A stretch of DNA of 34,548 nt from contig CAVQRN010000012.1 in the NCBI GenBank assembly GCA_963715255.1, forward strand, positions 1 to 34,548, written 5' to 3'. Source of the stretch: JAHEEL01 sp963715255. GTDB taxonomy: Bacteria > Actinomycetota > Acidimicrobiia > Spongiisociales > UBA5794. Positions 27,728-34,543 of the stretch are shown one piece after another; the stretch's first letter is position 1; every line of letters starts with the position of its first letter. A program made the position numbers and the translations under genes. Under the pieces are notes generated by a model. It saw only the letters and a program-made list of their open reading frames with translations. It did not search any database and was not told the origin of the DNA.

Positions 27728-27776
27728 AGCCCCCTCCGCCTCCTCCGTCGGCACCTCCCCCACTTCGTGGGAGAGG
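27728..27776. repeat. REP-like palindromic repeat, copy 2 (opposite orientation)
   Basis: CTCCCCCAC, loop TTC, GTGGGAGAG pairs at eight of nine positions (27755-27775). A C-rich flank AGCCCCCTCCG (27728-27738) matches the G-rich flank of copy 1 at 22929-22975 when inverted. It lies in the 124-base gap between dinG and the nucleosidase gene. Confidence 0.55.
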
Positions 27777-27798
27777 GTCTGTCTGCAATGCTGGGCGC

Positions 27799-28539
27799 AT
27801 GCATCGCCCTGTCCTCATGATGAGCGCCCTTCCGCAGGAGCTCGCTGCGCTGCTTGCCTCGGCGAGCCTCGCCGAGGTCGCCAAGATTCGCGGCCACGAG
27901 TTCCATCGAGGCGTGATCGGCTCCCACGACGTGGTGATGGCAACGGTCGGGATCGGGAAGGTCAACGCTGCGATGGTGGCGACACTCGCTCTCGACCACT
28001 TCGACATCCGCGCCGTCCTCTTCACCGGAGTTGCGGGATCGCTCGACGAAGCCATCAGGATCGGTGATGTCGTTCTCGCCGAACGTGTCGTTTCCCACGA
28101 CACCGGCGTGCTCGGCAGCGATGGGCTCGATCGCTACCAGTCGGGCCACATCGCGTTTCTCAACCCGACCGATCGATTCGGGTACGTCCCGCCTCCCGAC
28201 CTCCTCGACCGGTTGCGAGGACCCCTCTCCGCACTCCGACTCGAACCCGTGCTCGACCGCGAACCCCGGATGGTGATCGGGACCGTCGCCACCGGCGACC
28301 AGTTCGTGAACGACGAAGCAGTCCGGAGAAGCCTGCACGCGGACCTCGGAGCCCACGCTGTGGAAATGGAGGGTGCCGCGGTCGCCCAGATCGCCGAGCA
28401 CTTCGACGTTCCGTGTCTCGTGATACGGGCCGTATCCGACTTGGCAGGGAGGGAGTCGGAGATCGACTTCGCCCGGTTCGTCGACGAGGTCGCCGTCAAC
28501 TCAGTGGCCGTCAGCCGGGTCGTTCTCGATCTCCTCTGA
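27799..28539 (+). CDS. MTA/SAH nucleosidase-like phosphorylase-fold protein
   Basis: The 246-residue protein has the 5'-methylthioadenosine/S-adenosylhomocysteine nucleosidase plan: a Glu in ALPQELAAL at the N-terminus, ATVGIGKVNAA, LFTGVAGSLD, GDVVLAERVVSHDTG, ATGDQFVND, then the substrate-binding AVEMEGAAVAQ and the catalytic Asp in RAVSDLAGR. It would split MTA or SAH to release adenine and a thioribose, in methyl-cycle salvage. A futalosine hydrolase role is possible. The ATG at 27799 was chosen; in-frame ATGs at 27817 and 27820 are alternatives. The open frame upstream overlaps dinG and is not coding. Confidence 0.82.
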   Translation: MHRPVLMMSALPQELAALLASASLAEVAKIRGHEFHRGVIGSHDVVMATVGIGKVNAAMVATLALDHFDIRAVLFTGVAGSLDEAIRIGDVVLAERVVSHDTGVLGSDGLDRYQSGHIAFLNPTDRFGYVPPPDLLDRLRGPLSALRLEPVLDREPRMVIGTVATGDQFVNDEAVRRSLHADLGAHAVEMEGAAVAQIAEHFDVPCLVIRAVSDLAGRESEIDFARFVDEVAVNSVAVSRVVLDLL

Positions 28540-28569
28540 CTTCACCTCCGTCGGGCCTTCAATCTGTGG

Positions 28570-28575
28570 CAGAAT
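28570..28575 (+). promoter_or_regulatory. -10 box of a predicted leaderless promoter (ilvE)
   Basis: CAGAAT, six bases, then the ATG at 28582. The first base differs from TANNNT, the rest fits. Confidence 0.45.
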
Positions 28576-28581
28576 CTGACC

Positions 28582-29496
28582 ATGCAGCCAACCAAGTACA
28601 TCTGGATGGATGGGGAACTCGTCGATTGGGACGATGCGACCATCCATGTTCTGTCTCACGGCCTCCACTACGGCACCGGAGCGTTCGAGGGGATCCGTGC
28701 CTACGAGACCGATCGAGGACCTGCCGTATTCCGGCTCACCGAGCACATCAGGCGCCTGGCGCGATCCTGCAAGGCGCTCGGGATTCCGATCGAGTGGAGT
28801 GTTGACGAGATTGTGAAGGCGTCGAAGGAGTTGCTCTCCGCCAACGGCCTGACGTCCGGGTACATCCGCCCGCTGGTCTACTACGGGACCGGATCGATGG
28901 GATTGAATCCTGCCGGTGCGTCGGTCCACACGATGATCGCCACGTGGGAGTGGGGCGCCTACCTCGGCGAAGACGGCGTGACCAATGGAATCCGGGTCAA
29001 AGTGTCGTCGTGGCGTCGCATCGGGCACGACTCGCTGATGCCGAACGCCAAGCTCACCGGCGGCTATGTCAACTCCGTTCAGGCCAAACAGGAAGCCCTG
29101 CGCGGCGGCTACGACGAGGCGCTCATGTTGAACACCGACGGTTTCGTTGCCGAGGGCAGCGGCGAGAACCTGTTCCTCGTACGTGACGGGGTTGTCTATA
29201 CACCGTCGCTGTCTTCGGGTGTCCTCGAGGGCCTCACGAGAGACGCGGTGATCACGCTGTTGCGCGACGATGGACATGAGGTCATCGAGAGGGAGATGAC
29301 CCGAACTGATCTCTACTACGCCGACGAGATGTTCTTCACCGGCACGGCCGCCGAGGTAACGCCGATCCGAGAGGTCGACGACCGGGCGGTCGGAGACGGA
29401 CGCCCGGGTCCCGTGACGAAACGTGCGCAGGAGATGTTCATGGACACCGTGACCGGAGGCAACGAGCGCCACGCCGACTGGCTCGACTACGTCTAG
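28582..29496 (+). CDS. ilvE: Branched-chain amino acid aminotransferase (class IV)
   Basis: IlvE transfers amino groups between glutamate and valine, leucine or isoleucine keto acids. The 304-residue PLP enzyme has HGLHYGTGAFEGIRAYET, FRLTEHIRRLARSCKALGI, the PLP Lys157 in NAKLTGGYVNSVQAK, EGSGENLFLV, SGVLEGLTRDAV and MFFTGTAAEVTPI. The substrate motifs match branched-chain enzymes better than D-amino-acid or ADC lyase members. It heads a same-strand run with an unknown gene, an FAH-family gene, gltX and a VOC gene. Confidence 0.92.
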   Translation: MQPTKYIWMDGELVDWDDATIHVLSHGLHYGTGAFEGIRAYETDRGPAVFRLTEHIRRLARSCKALGIPIEWSVDEIVKASKELLSANGLTSGYIRPLVYYGTGSMGLNPAGASVHTMIATWEWGAYLGEDGVTNGIRVKVSSWRRIGHDSLMPNAKLTGGYVNSVQAKQEALRGGYDEALMLNTDGFVAEGSGENLFLVRDGVVYTPSLSSGVLEGLTRDAVITLLRDDGHEVIEREMTRTDLYYADEMFFTGTAAEVTPIREVDDRAVGDGRPGPVTKRAQEMFMDTVTGGNERHADWLDYV

Positions 29497-29540
29497 CCCT
29501 GCGCCTCCTACCATGACGTCGCATTCGAACGAGTGGAATC

Positions 29541-30038
29541 ATGGCGCAGCAACCGAACATCGAACTTCGAATCACGGATCTACCAAGGCAGGTCTCGGGT
29601 ACCGGACCGGAACGTCCCTGGATCCCGAATCGGCCCGGTGAGCTCACCGGGACCGGGGCACCGTGGGGTGGCGCCTTCGGCATGACAGGACCAGACGCCG
29701 GCTACGCGCTGAGATTGGTTGCCGACAGAGAGCTACTCCTCGCCGATCACGAGCATCGAGCAGACGCGAACGCCGCCGTCGGGGCGGTTGCCGCAGCACG
29801 GGCCTCTCTCGCCGGCCGCGGACCGACCAAAGGCGACATCGATGCAGCAATCGTCATCCTCGGGTATGACACCGAGAGCGACTTCGGTGCAGTCCGATCA
29901 GCGGCAATCGGTGGCTCCGCCCATCACCCGGATCGGATCCGTCGTCTGGTCGCCGGGATCCCGGCCGACGTCTACGACGCGACCTCCGGCGAACTGCGCG
30001 AGCGGGCGGCCTCCGGCGAGTCGCTCATCGAAATCTAG
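29541..30038 (+). CDS. Conserved-looking protein of unknown function
   Basis: This 165-residue protein has no domain I recognise. The N-terminus is Pro/Gly-rich (RPWIPNRPGELTGTGAPWGG), then GPDAGYALRLVADRELLLADHEHRADANAAVGAVAAARA, an Ala-rich helix, then AIVILGYD and a helical C-terminus with AHHPDRIRRLVAGIP. No signal peptide, membrane segment or metal motif is visible. Codon use matches its neighbours, and the stop is only 12 bases before the next start. That argues for a real gene translated with the FAH-family enzyme. The start at 29541 follows GAGTGG weakly. Confidence 0.6.
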   Translation: MAQQPNIELRITDLPRQVSGTGPERPWIPNRPGELTGTGAPWGGAFGMTGPDAGYALRLVADRELLLADHEHRADANAAVGAVAAARASLAGRGPTKGDIDAAIVILGYDTESDFGAVRSAAIGGSAHHPDRIRRLVAGIPADVYDATSGELRERAASGESLIEI

Positions 30039-30050
30039 AGAGAGCACACC

Positions 30051-30815
30051 ATGAAGATCGTCAGGGTCGATACGGACGTCGATGACATCACCTACGGAGC
30101 GGTCGAGGCCGAGGGCATCCGCATCTACCGGGGAACGCCATTCGTGGCGTGGGAACCGACCGAGACGGTCGTCGAGTGGGAGCATGCCCGCCTGCTCGCA
30201 CCGGTGATTCCCACGAAGATCGTCGCCGTGGGAAAGAACTACGCCGACCACGCCGCAGAGATGGGTGGAGACGTTCCCGACTCACCCGTGCTGTTCCTGA
30301 AGCCGCCGACGTCGGTGATAGGGCCTCTGCAGCCGATCCGGATTCCCCAACAGGCCGAAGAGGTCCATCACGAAGCTGAACTCGCTGTTGTGATCGGGAG
30401 AGTGACGAGGAATGTGAAGATCGAGGACGTTGGACCGCACATCATGGGCTACACGGCTGCGAATGACGTGACGGCTCGTGATCTGCAACGCGCGGACGGT
30501 CAATGGACGCGGGCGAAGGGTTTCGACACGTTCTGTCCGCTCGGTCCAGCGATCGATACCGACGTCGATCCGTTGGAGGGGTTGTCGGTGATCTCTCGCG
30601 TCAACGGCGAGATCCGTCAGTCCGGAACCACCGCCGATCTCGTGTTCGGTGTCAGCGAACTCGTGTCGTTCATCTCGTCGATCATGACACTGCTGCCGGG
30701 CGACGTGATCCTCACCGGCACACCATCCGGCGTCGGTCCCATCGTTGCGGGAGATCGGGTCGAAGTGGAGATCGAGGGCGTGGGGATTCTCGTGAACCCC
30801 GTGGTGCGGGGATGA
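30051..30815 (+). CDS. Fumarylacetoacetate hydrolase-family protein
   Basis: The 254-residue protein has the FAH C-terminal fold: IVAVGKNYADHAAEMGG, PVLFLKPPTSVIG, the metal ligands Glu108 and Glu110 in HHEAELAVVIG and Asp139 in AANDVTARDLQ, GQWTRAKGFDTFCPLGP and a late PGDVILTGTPSGVGP. Members are hydrolases, decarboxylases or isomerases acting on 2-oxo acids and acylpyruvates, for example oxaloacetate tautomerase or acylpyruvase. Its substrate is unclear. GAGAGAG lies just before the ATG. The stop overlaps the gltX start (ATGA), an odd partner for a tRNA synthetase. Confidence 0.83.
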   Translation: MKIVRVDTDVDDITYGAVEAEGIRIYRGTPFVAWEPTETVVEWEHARLLAPVIPTKIVAVGKNYADHAAEMGGDVPDSPVLFLKPPTSVIGPLQPIRIPQQAEEVHHEAELAVVIGRVTRNVKIEDVGPHIMGYTAANDVTARDLQRADGQWTRAKGFDTFCPLGPAIDTDVDPLEGLSVISRVNGEIRQSGTTADLVFGVSELVSFISSIMTLLPGDVILTGTPSGVGPIVAGDRVEVEIEGVGILVNPVVRG

Positions 30816-32260
30816 CGCCGCGCGTCCGCTTCGCCCCATCCCCGACCGGCTATCTCCACGTTGGCGCGGCGAGAACGGCGTTGTACAACTACCTGTTCGC
30901 CCGCCACAACGGGGGCACGTTCATTCTGCGTTCGGACGACACGGACAACGCCCGTAGCACTGATGAGTTCCAGGAAGACATCCTCCAGCACCTCCGCTGG
31001 CTTGGTCTCGAATGGGACGAGGGGTTCGGGATCGGCGGCGCCTTCGGGTCCTACCGACAGTCGGATCGATACGACCGATACAGCGAGGTTGCTCGGGACC
31101 TCGTGGAGCGGGGCACCGCTTACTACTCGTTTGCGACGGCGGAGCAGCTCGATGTCTTCAAGAGGGAGGCACGGGTGGCCGGCACGTCTCCCGCATACGA
31201 CGGGAGCCTCGAGCCACCGGGCCTTGAGGCCTCCGAGCGGGTTGCCGCAGGCGAGAAGGCGGTCGTCCGGTTCAAGGTGCCGCGGCCCGGAGCAACGGAG
31301 TTCGTCGACGTCGTCCGTGGTGACATGCGTTTCGACCACGCACAGGTTGACGACTTCGTCATTCTGCGGTCCGACGGCACCCCGACCTACCACCTCGCAT
31401 CCACGGTCGACGATGTCGACTACGGCATCACGCACGTGATCCGGGGAGAGGACCTGCTTTCGTCCACGCCCAAGCACATCCTGCTCACGCAGGCGATGGG
31501 CGGCGATCCCGCCATCTATGCCCATCTCTCGCTGCTCATGGGTCCGGACGGCAAGAAGCTCTCGAAGCGCCACGGCGACACCGCCATGGCGGCCTACCGC
31601 GAGGCCGGATATCTGCCAGAGTCGATGGACAACTACCTGGCACTCCTCGGATGGAACATCGGGGACGACGAGACGATTGCATCACTCGAGGAGATGGTCG
31701 ACCGGTTCGATCTGGCCACCGTCTCGAAGAACCCCGCGGTGTTCGACCCCAAGAAACTCGAGTGGATGAACGGTGTCTACATTCGCGAGATGGGCGAGGC
31801 CGAATTCATGGCGGTCACGCTTCCCCTCGTCGAGGACGCGGTCGGCAGAACCCTGTCCGACGAGGACCGTGCACGATACGCCAGACTCGTTCCGCTGGTG
31901 AAGGAACGAGCGAAACTCCTGCCCGACGTCGCGTTCCAAGCACGATTCCTCTTCGTAGACATCGACGACTACGACGAGAAGGCGTGGTCAAGTGTCATGG
32001 CGGTCGATGAGGGCCCGGTCGCCCTTGACGGAGCAATCGCCGCGCTCGAAGATCTCGATGTCTGGACCACTGGGACCATCGACGCAGCACTGCGGGCAAT
32101 GCTGGAACAACACGAGTTGTCCGCTCGGAAGGGGCTCCAACCGATCCGTGTCGCCATCTCGGGGTCGACGGTGAGCCCGCCGCTGTTCGAGTCGCTCGAC
32201 ATCCTCGGGCGCGACGCAACGCTTGCTCGTCTCCGAACAGCACGCGCCGCCCTGTCGTGA
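30812..32260 (+). CDS. gltX: Glutamyl-tRNA synthetase
   Basis: GltX charges tRNA-Glu and, in bacteria without GlnRS, also mischarges tRNA-Gln for GatCAB. The 482-residue class I enzyme has the HIGH region FAPSPTGYLHVGAARTAL (His16) and the KMSKS-type KKLSKRHGD (249-253). An anticodon-binding domain of helices follows. The usual LRIEDTD glutamate-site strand reads LRSDDTDNARS, with Asp in place of the conserved Glu. The true start is the ATG at 30812, overlapping the previous stop, not an earlier in-frame start inside the FAH gene. Its stop overlaps the VOC gene in GTGA, and the cognate tRNA genes lie about 450-550 bases downstream. Confidence 0.94.
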   Translation: MTPRVRFAPSPTGYLHVGAARTALYNYLFARHNGGTFILRSDDTDNARSTDEFQEDILQHLRWLGLEWDEGFGIGGAFGSYRQSDRYDRYSEVARDLVERGTAYYSFATAEQLDVFKREARVAGTSPAYDGSLEPPGLEASERVAAGEKAVVRFKVPRPGATEFVDVVRGDMRFDHAQVDDFVILRSDGTPTYHLASTVDDVDYGITHVIRGEDLLSSTPKHILLTQAMGGDPAIYAHLSLLMGPDGKKLSKRHGDTAMAAYREAGYLPESMDNYLALLGWNIGDDETIASLEEMVDRFDLATVSKNPAVFDPKKLEWMNGVYIREMGEAEFMAVTLPLVEDAVGRTLSDEDRARYARLVPLVKERAKLLPDVAFQARFLFVDIDDYDEKAWSSVMAVDEGPVALDGAIAALEDLDVWTTGTIDAALRAMLEQHELSARKGLQPIRVAISGSTVSPPLFESLDILGRDATLARLRTARAALS

Positions 32261-32634
32261 TCGCCGACGCTCAGATCACGTTCCTCCCGTCGTCCGATCT
32301 CGGCCGGAGTCGGGCCTTCTACGAGGGGATGCTTGGTCTCGAACTTGTCACCGACCAAGGCACCTGCCACATCTACCGGGTCACCACCGGGGCGTTCCTC
32401 GGCGTATGTATCAGGGTCACCGTCCACCAAACCGAGGGCGTCATCGTCACACTCGTCGTCGACGATGTCGACGGATGGTGCAAACGCATCATCGCCGCGG
32501 GCGGCCGGATCGAGAGTGGGCCCGACCACAACGACCGGTATGGGATCTACCACGCCTTCCTTCGGGATCCCGACGGCCACTTGCTCGAGATTCAGCGCTT
32601 CGACGCTCCCGACTGGTCATCCCCTCTCTCCTAG
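32257..32634 (+). CDS. VOC-superfamily (glyoxalase/bleomycin resistance-like) protein
   Basis: This 125-residue protein has the paired beta-alpha-beta-beta-beta modules of the vicinal oxygen chelate fold: QITFLPSSDLGRSRAFYEGMLGLEL, a middle TGAFLGVCI, then VTLVVDDVDGWCKRIIAAGG and AFLRDPDGHLLEIQRF. Glu in LLEIQRF and His in the HVY-like segment are typical metal positions, but the exact ligands are not certain. The start GTG overlaps the gltX stop. Substrate and role are unknown; the family includes dioxygenases, isomerases and antibiotic-binding proteins. Confidence 0.78.
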   Translation: MIADAQITFLPSSDLGRSRAFYEGMLGLELVTDQGTCHIYRVTTGAFLGVCIRVTVHQTEGVIVTLVVDDVDGWCKRIIAAGGRIESGPDHNDRYGIYHAFLRDPDGHLLEIQRFDAPDWSSPLS

Positions 32635-32663
32635 CGCCGTCTGAGACGCCGACTCTCGTCGGG

Positions 32664-32693
32664 TTGCCATTAGGTCATCTCCTGTCATATCCT
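32664..32693 (+). promoter_or_regulatory. Promoter of tRNA-Gln
   Basis: TTGCCA (32664-32669), 18 bases, TATCCT (32688-32693). The predicted start falls within a few bases of the tRNA 5' end at 32705. Confidence 0.5.
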
Positions 32694-32704
32694 CACGGCG
32701 CCCT

Positions 32705-32776
32705 TCGGGGGTGGTGTAATCGGTAACACACCGGGTTCTGGTCCCGTCATTGAGGGTTCGAGTCCTTCCCCCCGAG
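32705..32776 (+). tRNA. tRNA-Gln (anticodon CTG)
   Basis: The acceptor stem TCGGGGG pairs with CCCCCGA and the discriminator is G. The D arm is GTGT...ACAC and the T arm contains TTCGAGT. The anticodon loop TTCTGGT gives CTG at 32738-32740. The anticodon stem CCGGG/CCCGT has a C-T mismatch at its outermost pair. It would be mischarged by GltX and corrected by GatCAB if no glutaminyl-tRNA synthetase exists. Confidence 0.93.
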
Positions 32777-32805
32777 CCGGCGATTCCACCGAGTCGCCTA
32801 CATAT

Positions 32806-32878
32806 GGCCCCGTCGTCTAGCGGCCTAGGACGCCGCCCTCTCAAGGCGGTAGCGTGGGTTCAAATCCCATCGGGGCTA
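32806..32878 (+). tRNA. tRNA-Glu (anticodon CTC)
   Basis: Acceptor GGCCCCG pairs with CGGGGCT (one G-T wobble at the end), with discriminator A. The anticodon stem CCGCC/GGCGG encloses loop CTCTCAA, anticodon CTC at 32840-32842, and the T arm has TTCAAAT. No CCA is encoded. It is directly followed by a terminator and the integrase gene, so its 3' end is the likely integration site. Confidence 0.95.
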
Positions 32879-32884
32879 CAAGCA

Positions 32885-32911
32885 AGAAACCCCCGCTCAG
32901 CGGGGGTTTCT
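32885..32911. terminator. Strong bidirectional terminator between tRNA-Glu and the integrase
   Basis: AGAAACCCCCGC, loop TCA, GCGGGGGTTTCT is a perfect 12-pair stem with short T-rich tails on both strands. It ends the tRNA transcript on the plus strand and the integrase transcript on the minus strand (stop at 32918). Confidence 0.85.
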
Positions 32912-32917
32912 GCGCGT

Positions 32918-34036
32918 TCACAGGGAGAGTCCCGGTGGGTCTTGGGACACGCCTGGGACACGAACGGTTGCGGCGATGACGTCGAGTCGGGCTGCGGTTT
33001 GGTGGTCGAGGCCGTCCATGAGGTGGCCGTAGCGGTCGATGGTGACCTGGATCGACGAGTGTCCGAGTCGGGTTTGGATCGACTTGGGGTGCTCGCATGC
33101 GGCGATCAGCCAAGCGGCGTGGGTGTGGCGCAGGTCGTGGATTCGGCACGGCGTCCCGACTGACTGAGCGACGGTTTCACGCCATGTCCTCCCGAACGTT
33201 CCTCGGCGGAGGAATCCACCTGCCTCGGTTGTCCAGACGGTTGTGCCGGGCGGTGGGTGTTCGGCGAGGTGGCGTTCGAAGGCGCTGATGACGATCTGGG
33301 GAAGGGTGATGGTGCGCTCTGAGGCTGCGGACTTTGGAGAGCCGAGTACCGGCTGGTGTCCGGATGCTTCGATGAGTGATGAATGCACGGAGAGTCGGCG
33401 GCGTTGCATGTCGATGTCGGATAGTTGGAGGCCTGCGAGCTCGCCCCATCTCAAGCCGGTGTATGCGGCGACGGTCGCCAGTGATCCGTACGGGTCAGGT
33501 AGTGCGGTGGCGAGTTGGTCGACTTGGGTGGCTTCGAGGATCCGCATCTCGGTGCGCCGCGACCGGGGTAGGCGAAGCCCGTCGGCGGGGGAGTAGAGGA
33601 TTCGCCGGTCTCGGACAGCCTGGTTGAGGGTGAGCTTGACCCAACGCATGGTTCGGGCGACGGTTTCGGGTGCGTAGCCGGCTGTGGTGAGTTCTGCCAT
33701 CAAGCGGCGGAGCTGTTCGTGCGTGATGTGTGAGAGGGGGGTGTCGCCGATCCACGCTTTGACTCGGTCGTGGCAGAGACGGTCGGTTTCGATGGTGCGA
33801 GCGCTGAGGTGGGGTCGGTCGGCGATGACCTGTTGTGAGTAGTCGGCCCACTCGATGTCGCCCTGGTCGGGGTCGACCCACTGGCCCCGGTCGAGCTTCG
33901 CCAGTTCGGTTCGGAGCCACCGTTCGGCGTCGATCCTTCGATTGAAGCTCTTCGAGTGCCCGCGTCCGTCGGGTCCTCGGTATCGTGCCCGCCACGGTGC
34001 AGGCCGGTCTGGCCGGTGATGGATGGACCCTCTCAT
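32918..34036 (-). CDS. int: Tyrosine recombinase/phage-type integrase
   Basis: This site-specific recombinase inserts and excises the element. The 372-residue protein has an AP2-like arm-binding N-terminus (RPAPWRARYRGPDGRGHSKSF) and a SAM-like core-binding domain (about 55-150). The catalytic domain has Arg196 in YTGLRWGELAGL, His300 and Arg303 in HDLRHTHAAWL, His326 in LGHSS and the nucleophile Tyr336 in TIDRYGHLM, so it is probably active. The ATG at 34036 was chosen; the open frame reaches back to 34369 through the neighbouring gene, and that extension is not coding. It ends six bases from the shared terminator. Confidence 0.92.
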   Translation of the reverse strand: MRGSIHHRPDRPAPWRARYRGPDGRGHSKSFNRRIDAERWLRTELAKLDRGQWVDPDQGDIEWADYSQQVIADRPHLSARTIETDRLCHDRVKAWIGDTPLSHITHEQLRRLMAELTTAGYAPETVARTMRWVKLTLNQAVRDRRILYSPADGLRLPRSRRTEMRILEATQVDQLATALPDPYGSLATVAAYTGLRWGELAGLQLSDIDMQRRRLSVHSSLIEASGHQPVLGSPKSAASERTITLPQIVISAFERHLAEHPPPGTTVWTTEAGGFLRRGTFGRTWRETVAQSVGTPCRIHDLRHTHAAWLIAACEHPKSIQTRLGHSSIQVTIDRYGHLMDGLDHQTAARLDVIAATVRVPGVSQDPPGLSL

Positions 34037-34094
34037 GGGATGCTCACACACAGGTCCGGGCTGTTCGGACGGCGGCGGGTTGGATCTCGCGCCA

Positions 34095-34358
34095 TCAGCC
34101 AGCCCTGCCTCTACGCGGGACGCTCCGGGTGTTGATCGCAGTCGGGTGTACTGACACGGGATAGCGATCGTGACTCGAGTCCTCGAGTTGGCCGTTGATC
34201 CACTCGTTGATGTCGATGCGCCGGTAGCGGAGGTGTCTCCCGACTCGGAGCCCCGGTGGGCCTTGCCGGCGGTATCGCCACGCGTAGACCGTGGCGACCG
34301 GGACGTCGAGGTATTCGGCGAGTTCCTGGGCGGAGATGAGCGGTTCGAGTTGGTGCAT
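34095..34358 (-). CDS. Excisionase-like helix-turn-helix protein
   Basis: The 87-residue product has a winged helix-turn-helix of the MerR/excisionase type: LISAQELAEYLDVPVATVYAWRYRRQG, then LRVGRHLRYRRIDINEWI. The rest is a short basic tail. Proteins like this sit just upstream of the integrase in many actinomycete elements and set the direction of recombination. It is 58 bases from the integrase start and same-strand. The ATG at 34358 is the first start before the domain. Confidence 0.8.
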   Translation of the reverse strand: MHQLEPLISAQELAEYLDVPVATVYAWRYRRQGPPGLRVGRHLRYRRIDINEWINGQLEDSSHDRYPVSVHPTAINTRSVPRRGRAG

Positions 34359-34498
34359 GCATCGATCATGCGGCCCTACCCTGTCAGCAGAGTGTTATCT
34401 CGTTGCCATTTACCCTGTTCTTCGCCGGTCAGGGCATGTTTCTGGAACTCCTCCGACCGGTCGGTACCGCCGGCGCAGATCCGTTGTGACAGGACTGC

Positions 34499-34543
34499 TG
34501 ACACTCTGGTGAGAGGGTTATTGACACTCTGGTGAGAGGGTTA
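34499..34543 (+). repeat. Two 22-base direct repeats with a 23-base period upstream of the element genes
   Basis: TGACACTCTGGTGAGAGGGT plus TA occurs at 34499-34520 and exactly again at 34522-34543, separated by one T. Each copy holds CTCT-GGTG-AGAG, a small inverted repeat, and the second has TTGACA at its start. They lie near the window edge, about 140 bases before the excisionase start, and could be protein-binding iterons or an operator. Confidence 0.75.

Noticed and set aside
27145..27798. Upstream extension of the nucleosidase gene
   Set aside because: It covers dinG coding sequence in the wrong frame and the repeat-bearing gap. The nucleosidase fold begins right after 27799.
34037..34369. 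N-terminal extension of the integrase through the excisionase gene
   Set aside because: The extension is Ser/Thr/Arg-rich with no domain, and the same bases in another frame encode a clear helix-turn-helix.
34499..34543. CRISPR array
   Set aside because: Only two copies with a one-base spacer and no cas genes in view.
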